Assembly (NCBI GenBank): GCA_900708905.1 | Contig: CAADRB010000038.1 | Coordinates: 321,892-385,891 of the forward strand | Length of the DNA stretch: 64,000 nt | Direction of reading: 5' to 3' | From: Hymenolepis diminuta | Lineage: Eukaryota > Platyhelminthes > Cestoda > Cyclophyllidea > Hymenolepididae | Part shown: in pieces, positions 1-14,080 of the stretch | Layout: every line of letters starts with the position of its first letter | How positions within the stretch are numbered: the first letter of the stretch is position 1 | Position numbers and translations under genes: made by a program | Notes under the pieces: generated by a model | Database searches by the model: none | What the model saw: only the letters and a program-made list of their open reading frames with translations | What the model was told of the DNA's origin: nothing

Positions 1-175
1 TTAATAGTCTCTGTAATGGGGAATCATTTTACAAGAATGGGAAGAGTGATGGCAACTTTTCAACGATTTTCATGCATTTGATGAAAGCTAAAAGATTTTC
101 TCGACCACGTACGAGGCTCTTCTTTATTTCAAGATAGCATTGGTGAAGTTTGGCTGCAGTATCGAATTCTACAAA

Positions 176-190
176 CAACAACAACAACAA
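176..190. repeat. CAA trinucleotide run
   Basis: Five CAA units. Confidence 0.9.
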
Positions 191-294
191 CGTTACTCAG
201 AAAGAGATTAAAGGTATAGAGGTCTTAAAATGTGAGAAAATAAACTACAATTAAGTTGTTTCGCGACATTATGTGTGTAGAGACGATTGCCCAA

Positions 295-610
295 GCGTGC
301 GTTCAGCTCCTCGGGCATCATAATAACTCTATGAATTGAGGGAGGAGGCGGGAGCGAATAAGCACTGAACGTCGTAGACAAGCACTTGCTGCAATCCAGG
401 GGACGAATTATGGGATTTGAATTTTGAAACACGAGCTGCCCACTTAGTAAATATTGTACAACTAGAGTTAAAAAATCTGACGACAAAAGACTCTTTGATA
501 CTTTGACGTTGCACTCAGCATCTGCTCGGTCTCCTCCCCATCATCAAATGTTGAACTTTCTGTTATCCGATTTCAATTGCCTTCCACAATTATTTATTGT
601 AAATTTTTTT
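295..610 (+). repeat. R1 interspersed repeat, copy 1
   Basis: The core GTAGACAAGCACTTGC (about 375), the later AAATATTGTACAACT and the CTCC...ATCAAATGTTGAACTTTCTGTTA block (about 530-566) align in order with the copies at 59,292 and 60,018. Divergent; boundaries estimated. Confidence 0.6.
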
Positions 611-3600
611 GGAGCCTAAAAAGAACAAATAGACCTTGAGGCTTTCTTTGAATTCCAAATTATGCATCTCTTACATAAGTTTTTTAATTGATCGTGATTT
701 CATCGTAGATTCTGTGACATTGAGTTTTACTTGAATATTATTTGCGATCAATGCATCTTTCTATGCACGTACTTCTGTAATTATCCTTCGTAATCCTTGC
801 AGTCAAGCAGCCAGTTTTCAAAATTAAGTTTCTTGAATGTTTAGAGCCTGAAATCTTTATACAGACTTGCTTCTCACTCACTTTCTATCACTGAACATAG
901 TGATGAAATTATTGAAGAGTTTGAATCAAAATATGAAGCATTCCTTCTTGTTAGTCATCTAGTCATTAAAATGAAAAATCCAACTTGAGAGTGTGATTAT
1001 ACCAGGATTTTCTCTCATTCGCTGCACACCACACATTTCGTATCGATTTTAATTTACTAGATATCGGAATTCGAAAGAGAACTAACAAGTTCCCGCGTTT
1101 AGAATCAACGCTTATTAGTTTTAAACTTAATGTCATTCAGGGGATAGAGAAATAAGGGGAAACATTAGGGGGTAGCAATAGACCTAAAGTACTTCCTTAT
1201 CTGATCGGCTTGGTATGACCAAACAATATTTACATTTATCAATGCTTATTCGGCCATAGGTAATTCGCATATCTGTCAGAAAGTCATTATTTTGCGCATC
1301 GCATGACAGTAATGACTTGAGAAGAGAAGCGGAAAAAGAAATGAAAAGGTGCAAATGTGAGCGAAAGCGACACACCCGCATACATCTACAGCAGCAGAAA
1401 ATATAAATGCGAGAGAGAATCGGCGCCCTGCAGCAACAGTAGATATTATGAGATTGTTGACCTTGATTACACTCCCAAAAAGTGATTCTTCTGCTTCAAA
1501 TGTACATACAGTTGCGCCCAAATACAGAATCCGGGCCTCTCGAACTTACTGTTTCTTTCTCCCTCTCATTCAGTGAACATAAAGGGAGTTTAAATCCCCT
1601 TATTTGCCATTAATCATAATTGTATTTGCTTCAATGCAATACTTAGTTTGCCACACTAAACAGCTGTTTGAATATCGATCCAATTTACGCTTGTGCAGAA
1701 AAATCGATAGCAAAATAGGAGAATTTCATGCCGTTTTGTGTGACAAAAGCGACTTCTATTCCAAAGACTTTGTTATGACAGTCGAGAATAAATTCGCGAA
1801 AAATCCTGACTTTTAATAACGATGGCAAAAAAGGTGATTCGGGTAGAAACGATTCGACACGGGTTATTCACGCGTCCTAGTTTGGGGACAGCGCGATGCG
1901 TGTTGTTTAAACTAGCAAATTAAACAAGTGAATTATTTATTCTCGCCTAGATTTTCATTTTTTCGTGTTGGCTAGGAGCAAAACTTATGCCTATCATTTA
2001 TACAGCGCGTTCTAGAATGGACTATGGCTTCTTAGGACTTTAACTACCAGACTGAAATCCAAGTACTGGTACATGCCTGCTACATAAAAGAATATTACAC
2101 TAAAAGTAATATATACATAAATAAAGATATATATGATTCTTTACTTTCCAACTTTTAAGTGGAGCTTCTTTTAATACGCTTTATTACCAAACAAGTTAAT
2201 TTACATAACGGTTATAAATGATGCATGATATAAATCGGCCTATCGATGTGAAAACATTTGTCTTCTTTTGATATGGTGGTTTGGGTCGTTTTGTTGTAGG
2301 GTTGAATTTATAACTGACGCAATTTCTTAGAGAATCTAATAATCGGTTACGGTATCCTACAAAGTAGAGCAGATCATAACAATGCCAACTGGAAACTAAG
2401 ACACAAGTGCGGGTTTTAAGATCACTAGCCAGGTGAATTTCATGAGTGTATTTGGTGGTATTTGAGTTCATGTGTGCGTGTATGCATTATTTTCTCATCT
2501 GTGTGTATCCATATATGCGCGAGTGACCTCGCGAAAACCCGTGACCTTATGAAGCTCAGTAAACTACCCAACACAACCCTCTTAATGACCTTAATGTCTC
2601 CAAGGTCTCAATGAATAAATTAGATGCATTTGAAAGCAAAAAATTATTACTCATTGTAAAGCGCTCATCTTAAAATTAGTCCTTAATCATTCTTAATCAA
2701 ATAATCGTGGAAAGAATTTGAAATATTACACTTTGAAAGATGAAATGACCTTGAGAATCTCATTTAGTCATTCCTTCATGGATTAATATGCAGAAGATGG
2801 GTATCTCAATAATGAATATAGCAGTAATAATGACTGAAAATAATTCTCTGCAAATTTTACCTAATAGCCCTTATTGTGGGGATGGTCATCAATATTTGAT
2901 CTTATAAGCGCAGCTTTTTCTTTTATTAAACTTATTATCACCGGTAATATGTATTGAGTGATTACAATGTTATAAATGAATGCTAATCTCATTTCGTGAG
3001 AAGTAATATTTAATGAGATTCACGAATCGGCAGTAGCTCAAACAAAGAAGATTTTGGGAAAAAGGGTGATCAATCATTATTGGAGCTAAACAAAAATTTG
3101 TATTTTTCAGAATCAAAACCTCCAAATTTCGCATTTTATCCCTCTGATAAATTAACCCTTAAGAGTTACTAAGCACTGCTGCTTCCTATTAACATTTTGA
3201 ATGAAAATTTTGAAAAAAACTTTTAATTAAATGAATCTCGTTCCGTTCTTGGCAGAAAAATGCTTTCTTCCATGGCTTTGCTAATAATGAAATTGAATTC
3301 TTATACATGCATATACGTGAAAAAGGGAGGAGATCAAAATGGAAGTTATTTCATTTGATTTTCGAATTCAAGCTGTAGAATGTTCACTTGATAAAAAGTT
3401 CACTGCTTTACTCTCCAAAAATCAAATAGCACAATTAGTCTCCTGGATCACTATTCAAATTCTTATCCGGAACACTTAATACATATTGACCGGTTACCCA
3501 ATAATGATATTCGGTCTTGCTACTTCAATTCTTTTTTTCCAAAGGTCATAAAAGCAAGCGGTTTACAGGATCTTGAAATGGTGGAGATTGTTGGGCAACA

Positions 3601-4004
3601 GCAAGAATATGTAATCAAAAAATCAGTATTCGAATTAATGTGAATTCAGAATGGAGGAAAATTTTCTCCATAATTATATTTTAGCAAATACCTAAACTCT
3701 ATTAGTTAAAACACAATGTTAATTTGACTATAAGATGGGGCTATAATGTACATCATATCTTTCGATGTCATTTGGCTGTCGTTGGGTGCTACTTGATAAT
3801 GCCATATCGCCATCTCGTGTTGAATAGGTCGACGAGTTCGTTGATTCCCTCCTATCTGATAGTCCTCTCTTTTTCCGTAGATTGCAGTAGTAATGTAATA
3901 ATGGAAAAGGCTGCAGTTTCATGATATTAGTAAAATGTTAAAGCCATTTCACACGGTGTTGAAATAAGAGTTTTAAGGGTGTTTTGAATGTAGGCTCATA
4001 ATAG
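611..4004. other. Non-coding stretch
   Basis: AT-rich DNA without recognisable domains or splice-supported exons, apart from the weak minus-strand candidate at 2196-2471. A slightly GC-richer area with scattered CpGs lies at about 1370-1450. Confidence 0.6.
2196..2471 (-). CDS. Weak candidate small gene of 91 codons, unknown function
   Basis: An ATG frame encodes a 91-residue basic protein (includes YRNRLLDSLRNCVSYKF and TTKRPKPPYQKK). On the minus strand an AATAAA (2180-2185) and an ATTAAA (2170-2175) follow the stop within about 25 bases. There is no recognisable domain, signal peptide or membrane segment. A poly(A) hexamer close to an open frame is common by chance here, so this is only a candidate. 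Confidence 0.15.
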   Translation of the reverse strand: MNSNTTKYTHEIHLASDLKTRTCVLVSSWHCYDLLYFVGYRNRLLDSLRNCVSYKFNPTTKRPKPPYQKKTNVFTSIGRFISCIIYNRYVN

Positions 4005-4260
4005 ATTCTTTATTTAATTCATTTAAACAAAAGATCGTACCTACGATGTGATTTGGGTATGGGGAACATAGCTTTCGACGAAATATTTACTCAGGGAAGG
4101 AGAAAGACAAAGTGGGAAATTTCAGTCTTCGAACAAAGATTTCTAAGTAGTGTAGTTATCGTTATGGCCTCCTTATATTAAAAATTTCATTTCCTTGAGA
4201 TTTTTCTGGAGCATGGCAATTTTGGTTTTCAACAGTTAAGTGATGTATTCATTTGTGTTT
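4005..4260 (+). repeat. R2 interspersed repeat, copy A
   Basis: CATTTAAACAAAAGATCGTA, then CATAGCTTTCGACGAAAT and GGAAGGAGAAAGACAAAGTG, then GAACAAAGATTT align with the copy at 26,225 in the same order and spacing. The first 150 bp are the most similar. Confidence 0.55.
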
Positions 4261-4276
4261 TCTTAGTCTCAACTGG

Positions 4277-4331
4277 TTTAAACCTGAATGATTAAAATGG
4301 TATGAATTTGTACGAATTGATCAGGTTTAAA
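4277..4331. repeat. 11-bp inverted repeat with 33-base spacer
   Basis: TTTAAACCTGA (4277-4287) and its exact complement TCAGGTTTAAA (4321-4331) flank 33 bases, just after R2 copy A. It could be a small hairpin or the terminal repeats of a tiny element. Confidence 0.8.
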
Positions 4332-7300
4332 AGATTCACTAGTAGTGATGCTCCCATTTTAGATATCAAGGGCCGTTTGCTGGTATATTCCAACAGGTTT
4401 TTTTTTCTAATATCCAAGAGAGAAAGAGAAAACTACCTAACAGGGTTCTTCACCATCCGATTCACATGTGAGTTCATTAGTTTACTTTCATTTTCTCTCT
4501 GTAATTTTGGTAGAGAAAATTGACAGAATTTTCAATTTACTCTTAGCGGACTAACGAATAAACAAAAGCCATGCATACTATATGCATGTCTCCAAACTGT
4601 CAAAGATTTTTCTAAAAGGTTGGTTCACTCGTAAATTTAGCCAGTTCATATTCTAAAAAGTACTTTTTCCGTCAGCTTAGACTAATTTAATTAGCCGAGA
4701 GCAGTGAATTTATTAGCCTAATTAAAATAAAGTAAAATGTCTAAATAGCAATCTTAACCGGACAATCAGTGATTTGGTGGACATTAAAATAAGCATCATA
4801 TGAAATTTGAAAGGATATCATTCTCTCTAGACTCAAAAGTAATCCCAAAAATCAAACTCTCTTAGTTGAATAGCTTATTTTCTCCTGGAGAACGTGAGGA
4901 TCTTTAAGATATTTCCATCTATGTAGAACTGCTTATGAGAGGCGCTAAGATAAAGCGAAGGGCATGTATTTTTAATTTGCTTCGAATTTCACAGGTACAT
5001 TTACGTTTTTCTTATATCATATAATAATATTTCTAATTGTTAATAACCCTATATTTTTAGTTCATCACCCTTTAATAAACCAAAATCGATTAATGGGATA
5101 CAGTGTTAGATGACTGTACCTAGTCTGATCCACGACGCACGCCCTTAAAGCGCACCTGTTAATAGACGAATTTTCAAGGTCATAAGATGTGGAGCGAATG
5201 AATTTCCAGGTGTATTGCTTCATCTACTAGTCTGACCTCAGTCTCGTACCTTATTAACCAATGAGTTAGAAAGTACAAAACCACGTATAGTGCACTGCAG
5301 GCAATATACTGACAATCTACAACCAAATGTGATCATTTCATTGGGTTATCTTATTTAGAGATTGATAAGTTGTATTTTGTTCTTGATGTGAATATGGAAC
5401 AAGATTTACGGAATTTAACATATTAAATTATTATATTTGCATATCTGTAATTGTGATAGCAATAGAGGAGATACCTATTCTCATAAAAATGGAACAGGAG
5501 AAGACCAGGCTAACATAATAAGTTAGTTGATGCTCTATTTATGCTTAGGTATTCAATTACAACTTCTTGTAGAACTTTCGACTTCGATTTTTATGCGAGA
5601 GTTGTTAACAGTTTTTGAATCGGTCTGATCATGCATTCTTTCAATGGTCTATCACCATCTCAGCACTTGAGCAATCGGTTTGCAAACTTCAAACCTAGCA
5701 TTGTCTTGGATATGTTTGGAGATCTGGTTCTAGTTTCCAATCACCTTGTTGCTTCCTAAAATGCATTATGAATCTCCAGCCTCCATCTATATTGGCAATG
5801 CTATTATTTGAAATCAAATATTCAAAAGACGATTGGGTTACCTTAGCTTTTAAAATTGAATCGATTAAACGGCTAACACTATTAATTCATTTCGAATCGT
5901 TCGCATGCATTTACGTCATTGCATTAGCACAAATCTGCGTTAATTTAGTTTGCAAATTAATACACATTTGAATACAATAAAATGGTGTTAAATGTAAATG
6001 CAGCAATCAATACAATTTTTTATTAAGCTTTAAATTCTGGATTGTTCTGGATTTCACATATTATGGATGACCAAGTGAAAAAATCGACCTGAAAGAATTT
6101 GTTTGCTATTCTGTCAAAGAGAACAGATACTAACTTCAGTCGGAATAGTAGAAATGTACTCTGATTAGCTCATGGAAATGCAACTAATGATAATTTAAGA
6201 TTAGGAGAGATAAAGAAAGGTGAATTTATGAGCTCCGTTTATATTTATATTTAGTAATTCAAGCGTTCAGTAGTATTCAAGGTTATTAGTGTCAATGTAG
6301 TTTATGGAATGAGCACGATTGGAGTGGTTATTCTTCCCAGTAGACTATGGAGTCACAGAACGATTTGAATATCGAGTAGCACTGATAACTAGTAGAATCA
6401 TAGAGTTTCGTTAACTTGGAGAATCTTTTTATCTGAAATACAAAGTTTGAAAAGTAGTAACTTATGATGAAACAATTCTTCTCTTTTTTTCGCTGTCGGA
6501 TGTGCACTTTCACAGTTTTCCAAATTTAAGGCTGCCTACAAAATGAAGAAACCAAAAATGTTAATAAAAGATGTTTCTATGGGTAAATATTTAAAAATAA
6601 CTATTGTAGGTCAAGTCTTGGAGAAAAATATCAAAATGTACGGAAGGTATTTGCAAAGTTTAGCGTCCAATGTCCAAACCGTATTTCGGTACAATGGATT
6701 ATTCCCGTTCACTGATATACATTCCAAACCCATTGATAGCAAATCTTTTCCAACATCATGAATGGGAAGAGATAAGGCATCTTGAAAACATTCTGATGGA
6801 GAAATTCAACTTCTAACTTCCCTTTCATGAGCTGAATTGTCATTCCGGTCACTGGATTTGCACCGTTAAGTCCTTAAATCATGACCTTGATGGGGTAGAT
6901 AGGTAAATCAATCTCAAGGTACGTTTGAAAAGACTATTCATTCTTACATTAATGAGCACGAATTAGGTCTTTTTTCCAGAAAATTGGCTGGCACATCAGA
7001 GAGCTATTTTAATCATTCCTGAGAGTGTACTATTAATTTTTAATTAACCTGCAAGGGCGGTTACCGATTTTAGGTAAAATTTTTAATAGCCTCTAAAACC
7101 ACTTTAGCTATCGTTTAAATTTTAAACCACCCTGAGAAAAGTCTTATTTTGATGAACACACATAATGAGCAGGTAAGAAAATATTTTGGCCCACTGAATT
7201 TGCTTTAAAAATAGTTAAATAAATACGAAAAAGCACAAAAATGAGCCATGAAGGCCTATTTCATTATCTACAAAAGTACACCTAATGTACATATCTCTAA

Positions 7301-10300
7301 AATGCCCTTGAGGCATAGTGTCAGTAGAAAATGAGCTCAATATTTATTTTAATATCTTGTTAAATGTGACTTTAAATTCATGTGAAACTAAGACTCAGCT
7401 AAAGGCATACAAATAGGTAGTATTTATCGATTTTAATCGAAACTTATTCTCTGGGACAAGTTTTTTTCTGTGCTTATCGAATTGTATATAACCACACGCC
7501 TTCTGTTTCTCAAACTGCTTGGTACCCCATTGCAGAATTGATTAACTGCTCGACAGTTCTTGACCATCTTTATATTATTCTAAATCATCTAAATGTTCGG
7601 TGATCTTTATGCAGAGCTGCTATTCAATCACACTGAAATTTTTAGCTATATCTCAGACAAATATCATCTGATAGGTCAAGAGTTTATATTATTGTCAAAA
7701 TAATGGAACATTTTGCTTACACTGTAATAAATCTTGAAAATTAAAATACGCGTAGTAGTATGACTTTAACTTTATGTCTGTAAGCTCATCTTAACTCTTG
7801 AATCTCATCTGATACCTATAACATTCCTATCTTGAGTCGGTGTACCTCCAATTTAAATCAGCTCACCGCCCTTACTGCACACAATTACCAAATCTAAATC
7901 GAAATAAGCTAATTCAGTCAAAAATGATAACAGTATGCGAATGTTATTGTGCTTTGCTTAAGGAATAGAATGTAATAGAAGATTAAAGAACGTTGAATAA
8001 TGACAGAGAATGTATGAGAATGGCACTTCAAGTTGCCACTCAGATTTTATTTATTTATATTGAAAAGGAGGAAAAAATCGAAAGGTTGAGAATGGCGAAC
8101 TCATTTTGAAGAATTGGAAGTAGATACGAATTTTCATTTAATACAAACACATCCAGGCATGTAGATGAATATTATAAATCGATGCCAATACGATTCCTTC
8201 GATAATGTATCTAAATGAGATGATGCACAATATTTATCTGTTTGTTACACACCGCAATACAAAATGTCCGATTCTGATGTCTAATCATGGGGGGAGAATA
8301 TCAACAAAGACAGGTAAAAGCTGTTCAATATTCAGTGTATTAATTCGAGTAGAAGTAAAAATAAAGTCAGAATATCAGAAGAGTCTTCCTTCATTGGTCT
8401 TTGGGATTTAAGTTATATGCTTTTTACTTTTTAAATATTGTCCGCTGCTTCTTGTTCTAGTATTTCAATGTCAAATTCTAACTAATTAATTAAAGCTGAT
8501 GTAATTTTAATACAGCAGAACTAACTAGGTGACTCCAATAATTAAGCATGTTAATGCCCATATTAGCATTAAACCGAAGATCGAATATATGAACTTTTTT
8601 GGAGATTGAGAAGTATAAAACTGATTAGTCAACAAAAATTTATCTGTACTAATCCATTTCAGTTGTCAGAATCTTGTATTGTCATAATGAAAAGCCCCGC
8701 GTTATAAACTTATGCGATCTTATTTCTACTTGATGGATTTTACTATTCATCATGACTTTAAAATCATAGTTAAATACTATGATATTGCAATAAATGAGCT
8801 ATAAAACAGCACCAAATAAATGAGATATTCCATCTCATCTTGGTTATTTTTATGAAATATTGCGAAACAAAAACGGTGAACAATTTCTATTCACTGAAGA
8901 GCATTAAAAGTCAAATTAGGAGTGAAGTGGGGAGTGAGACAATAAAGCCAGGGCATCAATTATTTTCTATTACAGTCAGAGTATAGTTCATTACGTCATG
9001 CCTTAATGTTTCAGTGTTTAAATTACAGAATTTAACCATTAAGTACTTTAATGAGTCTGTGCCCTATATATTCAGAACTTTTATTGCCTAATTGAGTAAA
9101 TTGAGTAGTTGCTCATGCGTTCTTGATACATCTGTGTCTTCTTTTTGTAAAGCAGTCTTTTCTACACGATTGTAATACTAAGGCATTCATCTACCCACTA
9201 GATACTGCAAGACTACAGTTGACTCAGATCCAGAAGGGGATAGGACAGAATGCAGTTTTTCGAAGGCACATTTTTATTATCACAAAAATTGTATAAATGA
9301 ACGTCAGTAATCCTCATATTTCTAATGCTCAGAGATCATAATACCGCCTGACTAATAACAGTTTGTGTTCCGAATAACTCTTAAGTGATAAGGATGATGA
9401 TGAGGTGTAGACAACCTGTGGGAATTGATTATCGTGAGAAAAGACAACTCTTCAGATTTGAGCTTTATTTGCCGACGTACCAGATGAAATGTGTATAATA
9501 AAGAAGAGAGCACTGGAGTTTACCCAATGCACTTACTCACATTGGTATTTATTCGATTAGGAAGCTAGCATTTGTCATTCCAATGTAAATGAGACTTAGT
9601 CAGTATGTGAGTAGTTAATATAATTACAAGATGATTTGAAATGGAGTGTGATGCCTTGATTAGTAATCAGATGATTCAGATACTAGCTGTATGACTACAC
9701 TACTTGCGCACAAATAGTTGAACCGGGTCTCTATCCCAGAACCATCCGATTATGAAAGCCTTACACATTAAGTAGCGTTATTGCACACATAATCTTTCCA
9801 TTCATCAAATATATGGTCTAATCACTCTCTAAACTTCGACTGAACTGAACTATCCTTAGCTGTAAATGGGAAGCGGGGACAAGAAAAGATATTATAGCCC
9901 ACTGCAAAGAACATTAAACGAAATGGACTAGATGCAAGTCTTATTCTAAAAATGCTAGCTTATAAAATCTTTTTGTGATTCTGATAAGAAGCAGGATTCA
10001 ATATTTCCAGTACTCTGAACAGAATTCTGAAAGCCTAGGTTGTTCCTCAGGTACTGGGTTTTTCTGCTACTGTCCTTCTGTGATCATGCTAACTAATAAA
10101 GTCTCACCGCCACTACATCACTGACTAATTAATCAATCATTCCACCATATATATCCAAAGCTGTTGTATTTTCACAGAAAATAAACAGTCTTTTGAATTA
10201 CACCTCTTCTGTTATTATTATACAGTGTTTGAGCAATAGTGGTCCTAGTAATATCAGTGACAGTCTAGAACATACTAATGGGGTCTTTTTTAAACACTCA

Positions 10301-11184
10301 AGTTAAAATTCCACCACCCCTTCAAACCCCGACTTTTCATTGTTTGAGAAACAGTCATTCCACGTACTGCACTAACACGAGCTACTTTCGAATCTGTACT
10401 CCTTCCCNCCCCCCCCCATTCATGAGTTAACGACTCACATGACAAATAAACGATCGACACGCCCACTGACTAGATAATCATAAACTCAGGTTCTGTATTC
10501 ATGTCTTATAAGAAAAGTGTCGATACTTAACTCCTTAATGGACCAACGTAAATCATATTCATCACATTTTTTAGGTTAAATATCAATAATAGTAGTGATA
10601 CAAGTAAAATTTAGGATTACTTTTTGAAAATCGCGGAAGAAATCGATACTCATATAAGCAAAAAGAATGAACAGCTGCAGTTAAGGTGACAATCGATATT
10701 AAGTGCACAAGTGCAGTAGTAACGGAGGTCATTGATTTTTGATGGTGGCAGTGGTAGTTGGACCTGTGCACGTGCCTTGTGTGAGTTTTTGTGTGCACAC
10801 AAGTGGTCTGAGTCACCTCTTTTTCTCTTTCTCTCTGCATATGTGTAATTTACACAAATTCACACACATACACTCACCGAATTTCGCTATATTTTGCGAG
10901 TGTTTTAGCCCCTTCGTACATGCATCAAAATGCCTCCTTTGCCTGTGTCACGTTCCTTATAACCAACACGTAACGAATCACACTAAACGCACGCTTCACA
11001 TTCCAGTGAGTGATATCAATCCCTATTTACAAAATCAATTAAATAAATTATTAATCATGAGTAAAGCAAAAATAATACGAGATTTTAATTGGAATTCGTA
11101 CTGTGGTCAACAATTCACCTAACAATAAAACTCAAAATCCCATTTAGGAAAGTTAATTTTCCAAGGCTCTTCTTAGGTGGGGAT
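4332..11184. other. Non-coding stretch
   Basis: Nearly 7 kb of AT-rich sequence. Open frames are short (under 75 codons) except a 126-codon ATG frame at 10742-11122, which runs through CA/GT-rich low-complexity sequence and shows no domain. No repeat copy recognised by eye. Confidence 0.6.
10408..10408. other. Ambiguous base in a C homopolymer
   Basis: A single N splits a run of C residues (10405-10417), typical of an unresolved homopolymer. Confidence 0.95.
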
Positions 11185-11375
11185 GAACAGCCTTATGGAA
11201 CCTCTCCGGTGAGAAACTCGAATTCCTTCACCTTATTGATTAGCTAGATTGAACCAGTGTCATTGGCCATTCTGCTCATTGGGTATGCACCAATGGACAT
11301 CGAATCCGTGACCTCTAACTTCGTAGGCGAACAAATCAATCGACGCACAAGCGTTCACTTGCAGTTTCTTCAACC
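11185..11375 (-). repeat. tRNA-like SINE relic, copy A
   Basis: On the minus strand, TGCGTCGATTGA (11337-11348) resembles a Pol III A box, then TTCGCCTACGAAGTTAGAGG resembles an anticodon-arm region, and GGATTCGATGTCC (plus coordinates 11295-11307) closely resembles a B box. A non-tRNA body follows, including GGAATTCGAGTTTCTCACC, which recurs in copy C. Terminal repeats were not found. Confidence 0.55.
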
Positions 11376-12599
11376 ATTTGGAATTCCATTATAGAGCCTG
11401 TGACCTTGAATTTTGCGCAGAATCAACCTGACCACGTAATGGTTTTTATCATACCTGCACTCGAATAACTCGTTTCCGAACTTTGTATATGCTGCTAACT
11501 TCAAAAGTTTGTGAAAATGTAAACGTCATCTGGTAGTTATACAAACCTGTATTCAAATAAATTTAGAGTGAAAATTAAATAAATTATAATCGAAATGAAA
11601 AAAAGAAGGATTCAAACGAGTCATGTTTGATGTCCGATGTTGAGAACCTCTCTCGTTCCATCAAAGTTGTCTGCATTAGACTTCTGCGGTTTTGGTTAGA
11701 GAAGGGTTTGAAGTTTCGGCGACTGTGGACTGCCTTTGAAAATTTTGATTCTTTCCCGTTTTGAGTTTAGAAACTTGTCCCAATTTCGTTTCTATATTAT
11801 TATTTGTGGATTATGGAAAACTAATGTTTTAAATCCCTAACTGATCTGTTGTAACAAACATAACGTAATCTGAAAATCTGTTACAAGCTGAGTCGGAATT
11901 TATTTGTGTTAAAACGTGATTACAAAAAAAACCCACAAAAATATAACAAATCGATCAAGTAAATTTGTAAATCGTGCAGTTGTTCTAGTCTTTTTTACCT
12001 GCAAACATCCTAAGCTGAGAAGATCTTTACTACGCAACTTCAGCTCCAGAGAAATCATTGCTTTTCATGAGCGAAATTGACAAAATTCCTTTCTGTAAAA
12101 GCAACATTCCAGTTCAACTCGTATCTTTGATTTCAACATCAGTTGATCAATTTTTGATTTTACAGTTCTTAGGTATATAATTTTCTAGTTCTGAATGGTT
12201 TCAAACAGTTACAGATAGGCGGAATTTCGAGTGAAAAAATGCAGACTGCTGATCGTTATGGTACTGATGGTTTCAACCTTTTATATTTTGCCACCTATCT
12301 GCAACATTTCGAAATTGATTTATCAATACAATATATGATAATAATCTTAATAGTGGCTTCTGTTACTTTGTGATCAACTGGTAGGTATTCGTTTAGCTTA
12401 GTTACCTAAACTTTTTAACACTCGATAAAAATGCCGCACTATTTGCATAGAAATACGTCATGCTTACAACATAAACAATGAACATAAGCTAGCAAACAGG
12501 ACAGTAATAGATATCCTGTGATTTCATCTTCATATCAGTAGGTAGATTACATATTGGGGAATACAAAGTAAATAGTGTATGTTGGAAACCTATTTTTGA
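11376..12599. other. Non-coding stretch
   Basis: AT-rich, no open frame over 60 codons and no repeat family recognised. Confidence 0.6.
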
Positions 12600-13050
12600 A
12601 GACGTAGTAGTTATTCTACATGCACGCTTCTACCGCTCTATCTTATTTGCTCGATAAGTGTATTTTTGCGTCCGTGATGATTTCCGTTCAGAAAGCACGT
12701 TAAGGGTACGCCGGTGTATATGTTCGTTGCCATAGCCATTGCGCCTACTGCGCAAACTGTACGCGTGTGTAGGTGAAGGTCGCACGCTGATTGGTTGGCT
12801 TTATCCTCGCGTACGCACAATCCCCCTACACGTGCCTATCTTGCCGGTTTTCTTGGTTGGTTGGCCGAGTTTAGGTGCGATGAATCATTAACTCTTCCCC
12901 CTCCCCCTCCGCGCAAAAAACCTCAGCGAACTACGAAAACTGCGTCTCGTAGACTTATGTTGCTCTCGGTCAAAAGGACACACGTGTATTTTACCTGTGC
13001 TTTACCTGCAAATGACCTGAATTTTTTTGCCAGGCCTTGGCAATAAAATG
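12600..13050. promoter_or_regulatory. Isolated CpG-rich island, possible promoter of an unseen transcript
   Basis: By my count roughly thirty CpG dinucleotides fall within about 350 bases (about 12640-12995), against a flanking background where CpG is sparse. The patch contains an ATTGG box near 12790, a TGCGCA-containing NRF1-like stretch near 12750 and a C-rich run near 12897-12911. Short open frames cross it on both strands, but none has a recognisable domain. It may be the promoter of a non-coding or multi-exon transcript, or a GC-rich repeat remnant. Confidence 0.35.
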
Positions 13051-14059
13051 AACTAGACCTTTTTGCCTTCTAAGTGGAGCTTTAATTAATCATAAATCAC
13101 CTGCTGCAAAATAGTGTGTGTGCGTTATTCTGCTTGGCTGGTTTAATTGATTAATTTTGTCTGAAAAAAACTTTTGAATCTATGCAGAAGTGAGTTAGAG
13201 AGTCAAGACGTATACACATAACGCGCACCATAACAACAGTAATATATGCAAATACAGTCAAGAAAACGACCAAACACGAATTATGCTAATGGCGATGATA
13301 GAATGCAGTTTTTAACTGTAGAACAAGTCATAACCGGAAGATAATTGAGAAGAAAGGCTGTTTTTGTTTACTGAACTTAAACTCTGCTGAATGAGGATAA
13401 GTAAGCAACTATAAACCCTCTCTAACTATGGATAAACTTTCGCTACCATTAATTACTATTAAATTCACGTAACTCCTATGGTTGTAAAGCTCTTAAACCC
13501 TAAGTTAAGAATTGCACTAGTATTTCTCTTCGTTTATGAATAACCTGAATTGGCTGAAGTAAAATGCGAGTTACAGGTTAATTTTAAAGCATTTGTAGTA
13601 CGAAAAAATCTATCTACCTTCACGCAATGCAACGGCTAGACGAGTAACATTTTCAACATTGACTAGAAGGCTAACAGAGTGTGCGCCGAGAAGGCAATCA
13701 ATCTCTGAACTCTACTTTTGGGTTGATTCACGAAAGCATTAATTTATGTACTAATATTATGAAACGCTGCCTTTTGTACAAATGGTGAACCTTAGCCTAT
13801 ATCAAATAACTCTTAAATAGCATTTAAAATGATATAGGTGCCACTATCTAATGTTGTCAAACCATGATACATCGAGATATATACTTTCTGCTATCAAGTG
13901 AATTTGAACTAGATTATGTTTACAATGTATGGATATGAATACAAACAAAATCGGCATACGGTACAACTTTCAAAACTAAGACTCAACGGAGCCACCTTCC
14001 ACGTTTCAAGACAAAACATTACTTTTCGAGAGCATTGCCTTCAATTTTCACTCCCTTTA
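13051..14059. other. Non-coding stretch between the CpG island and the CPEB 3' end
   Basis: AT-rich; one chance-length plus-strand frame (13916-14119) overlaps the presumed CPEB poly(A) site. Nothing else recognised. Confidence 0.6.
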
Positions 14060-14080
14060 CTTTCAGAATTACCGAATACT

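Noticed and set aside
9710..9770. tRNA-like string GAACCGGGTCTCTATCCC
   Set aside because: No cloverleaf could be drawn from the surrounding sequence and it did not align convincingly with the SINE family.
10742..11122. 126-codon plus-strand frame starting MVAVVVGPVHVP
   Set aside because: It runs through CA/GT-rich low-complexity DNA, is overlapped by a frame on the other strand and has no recognisable domain or gene context.
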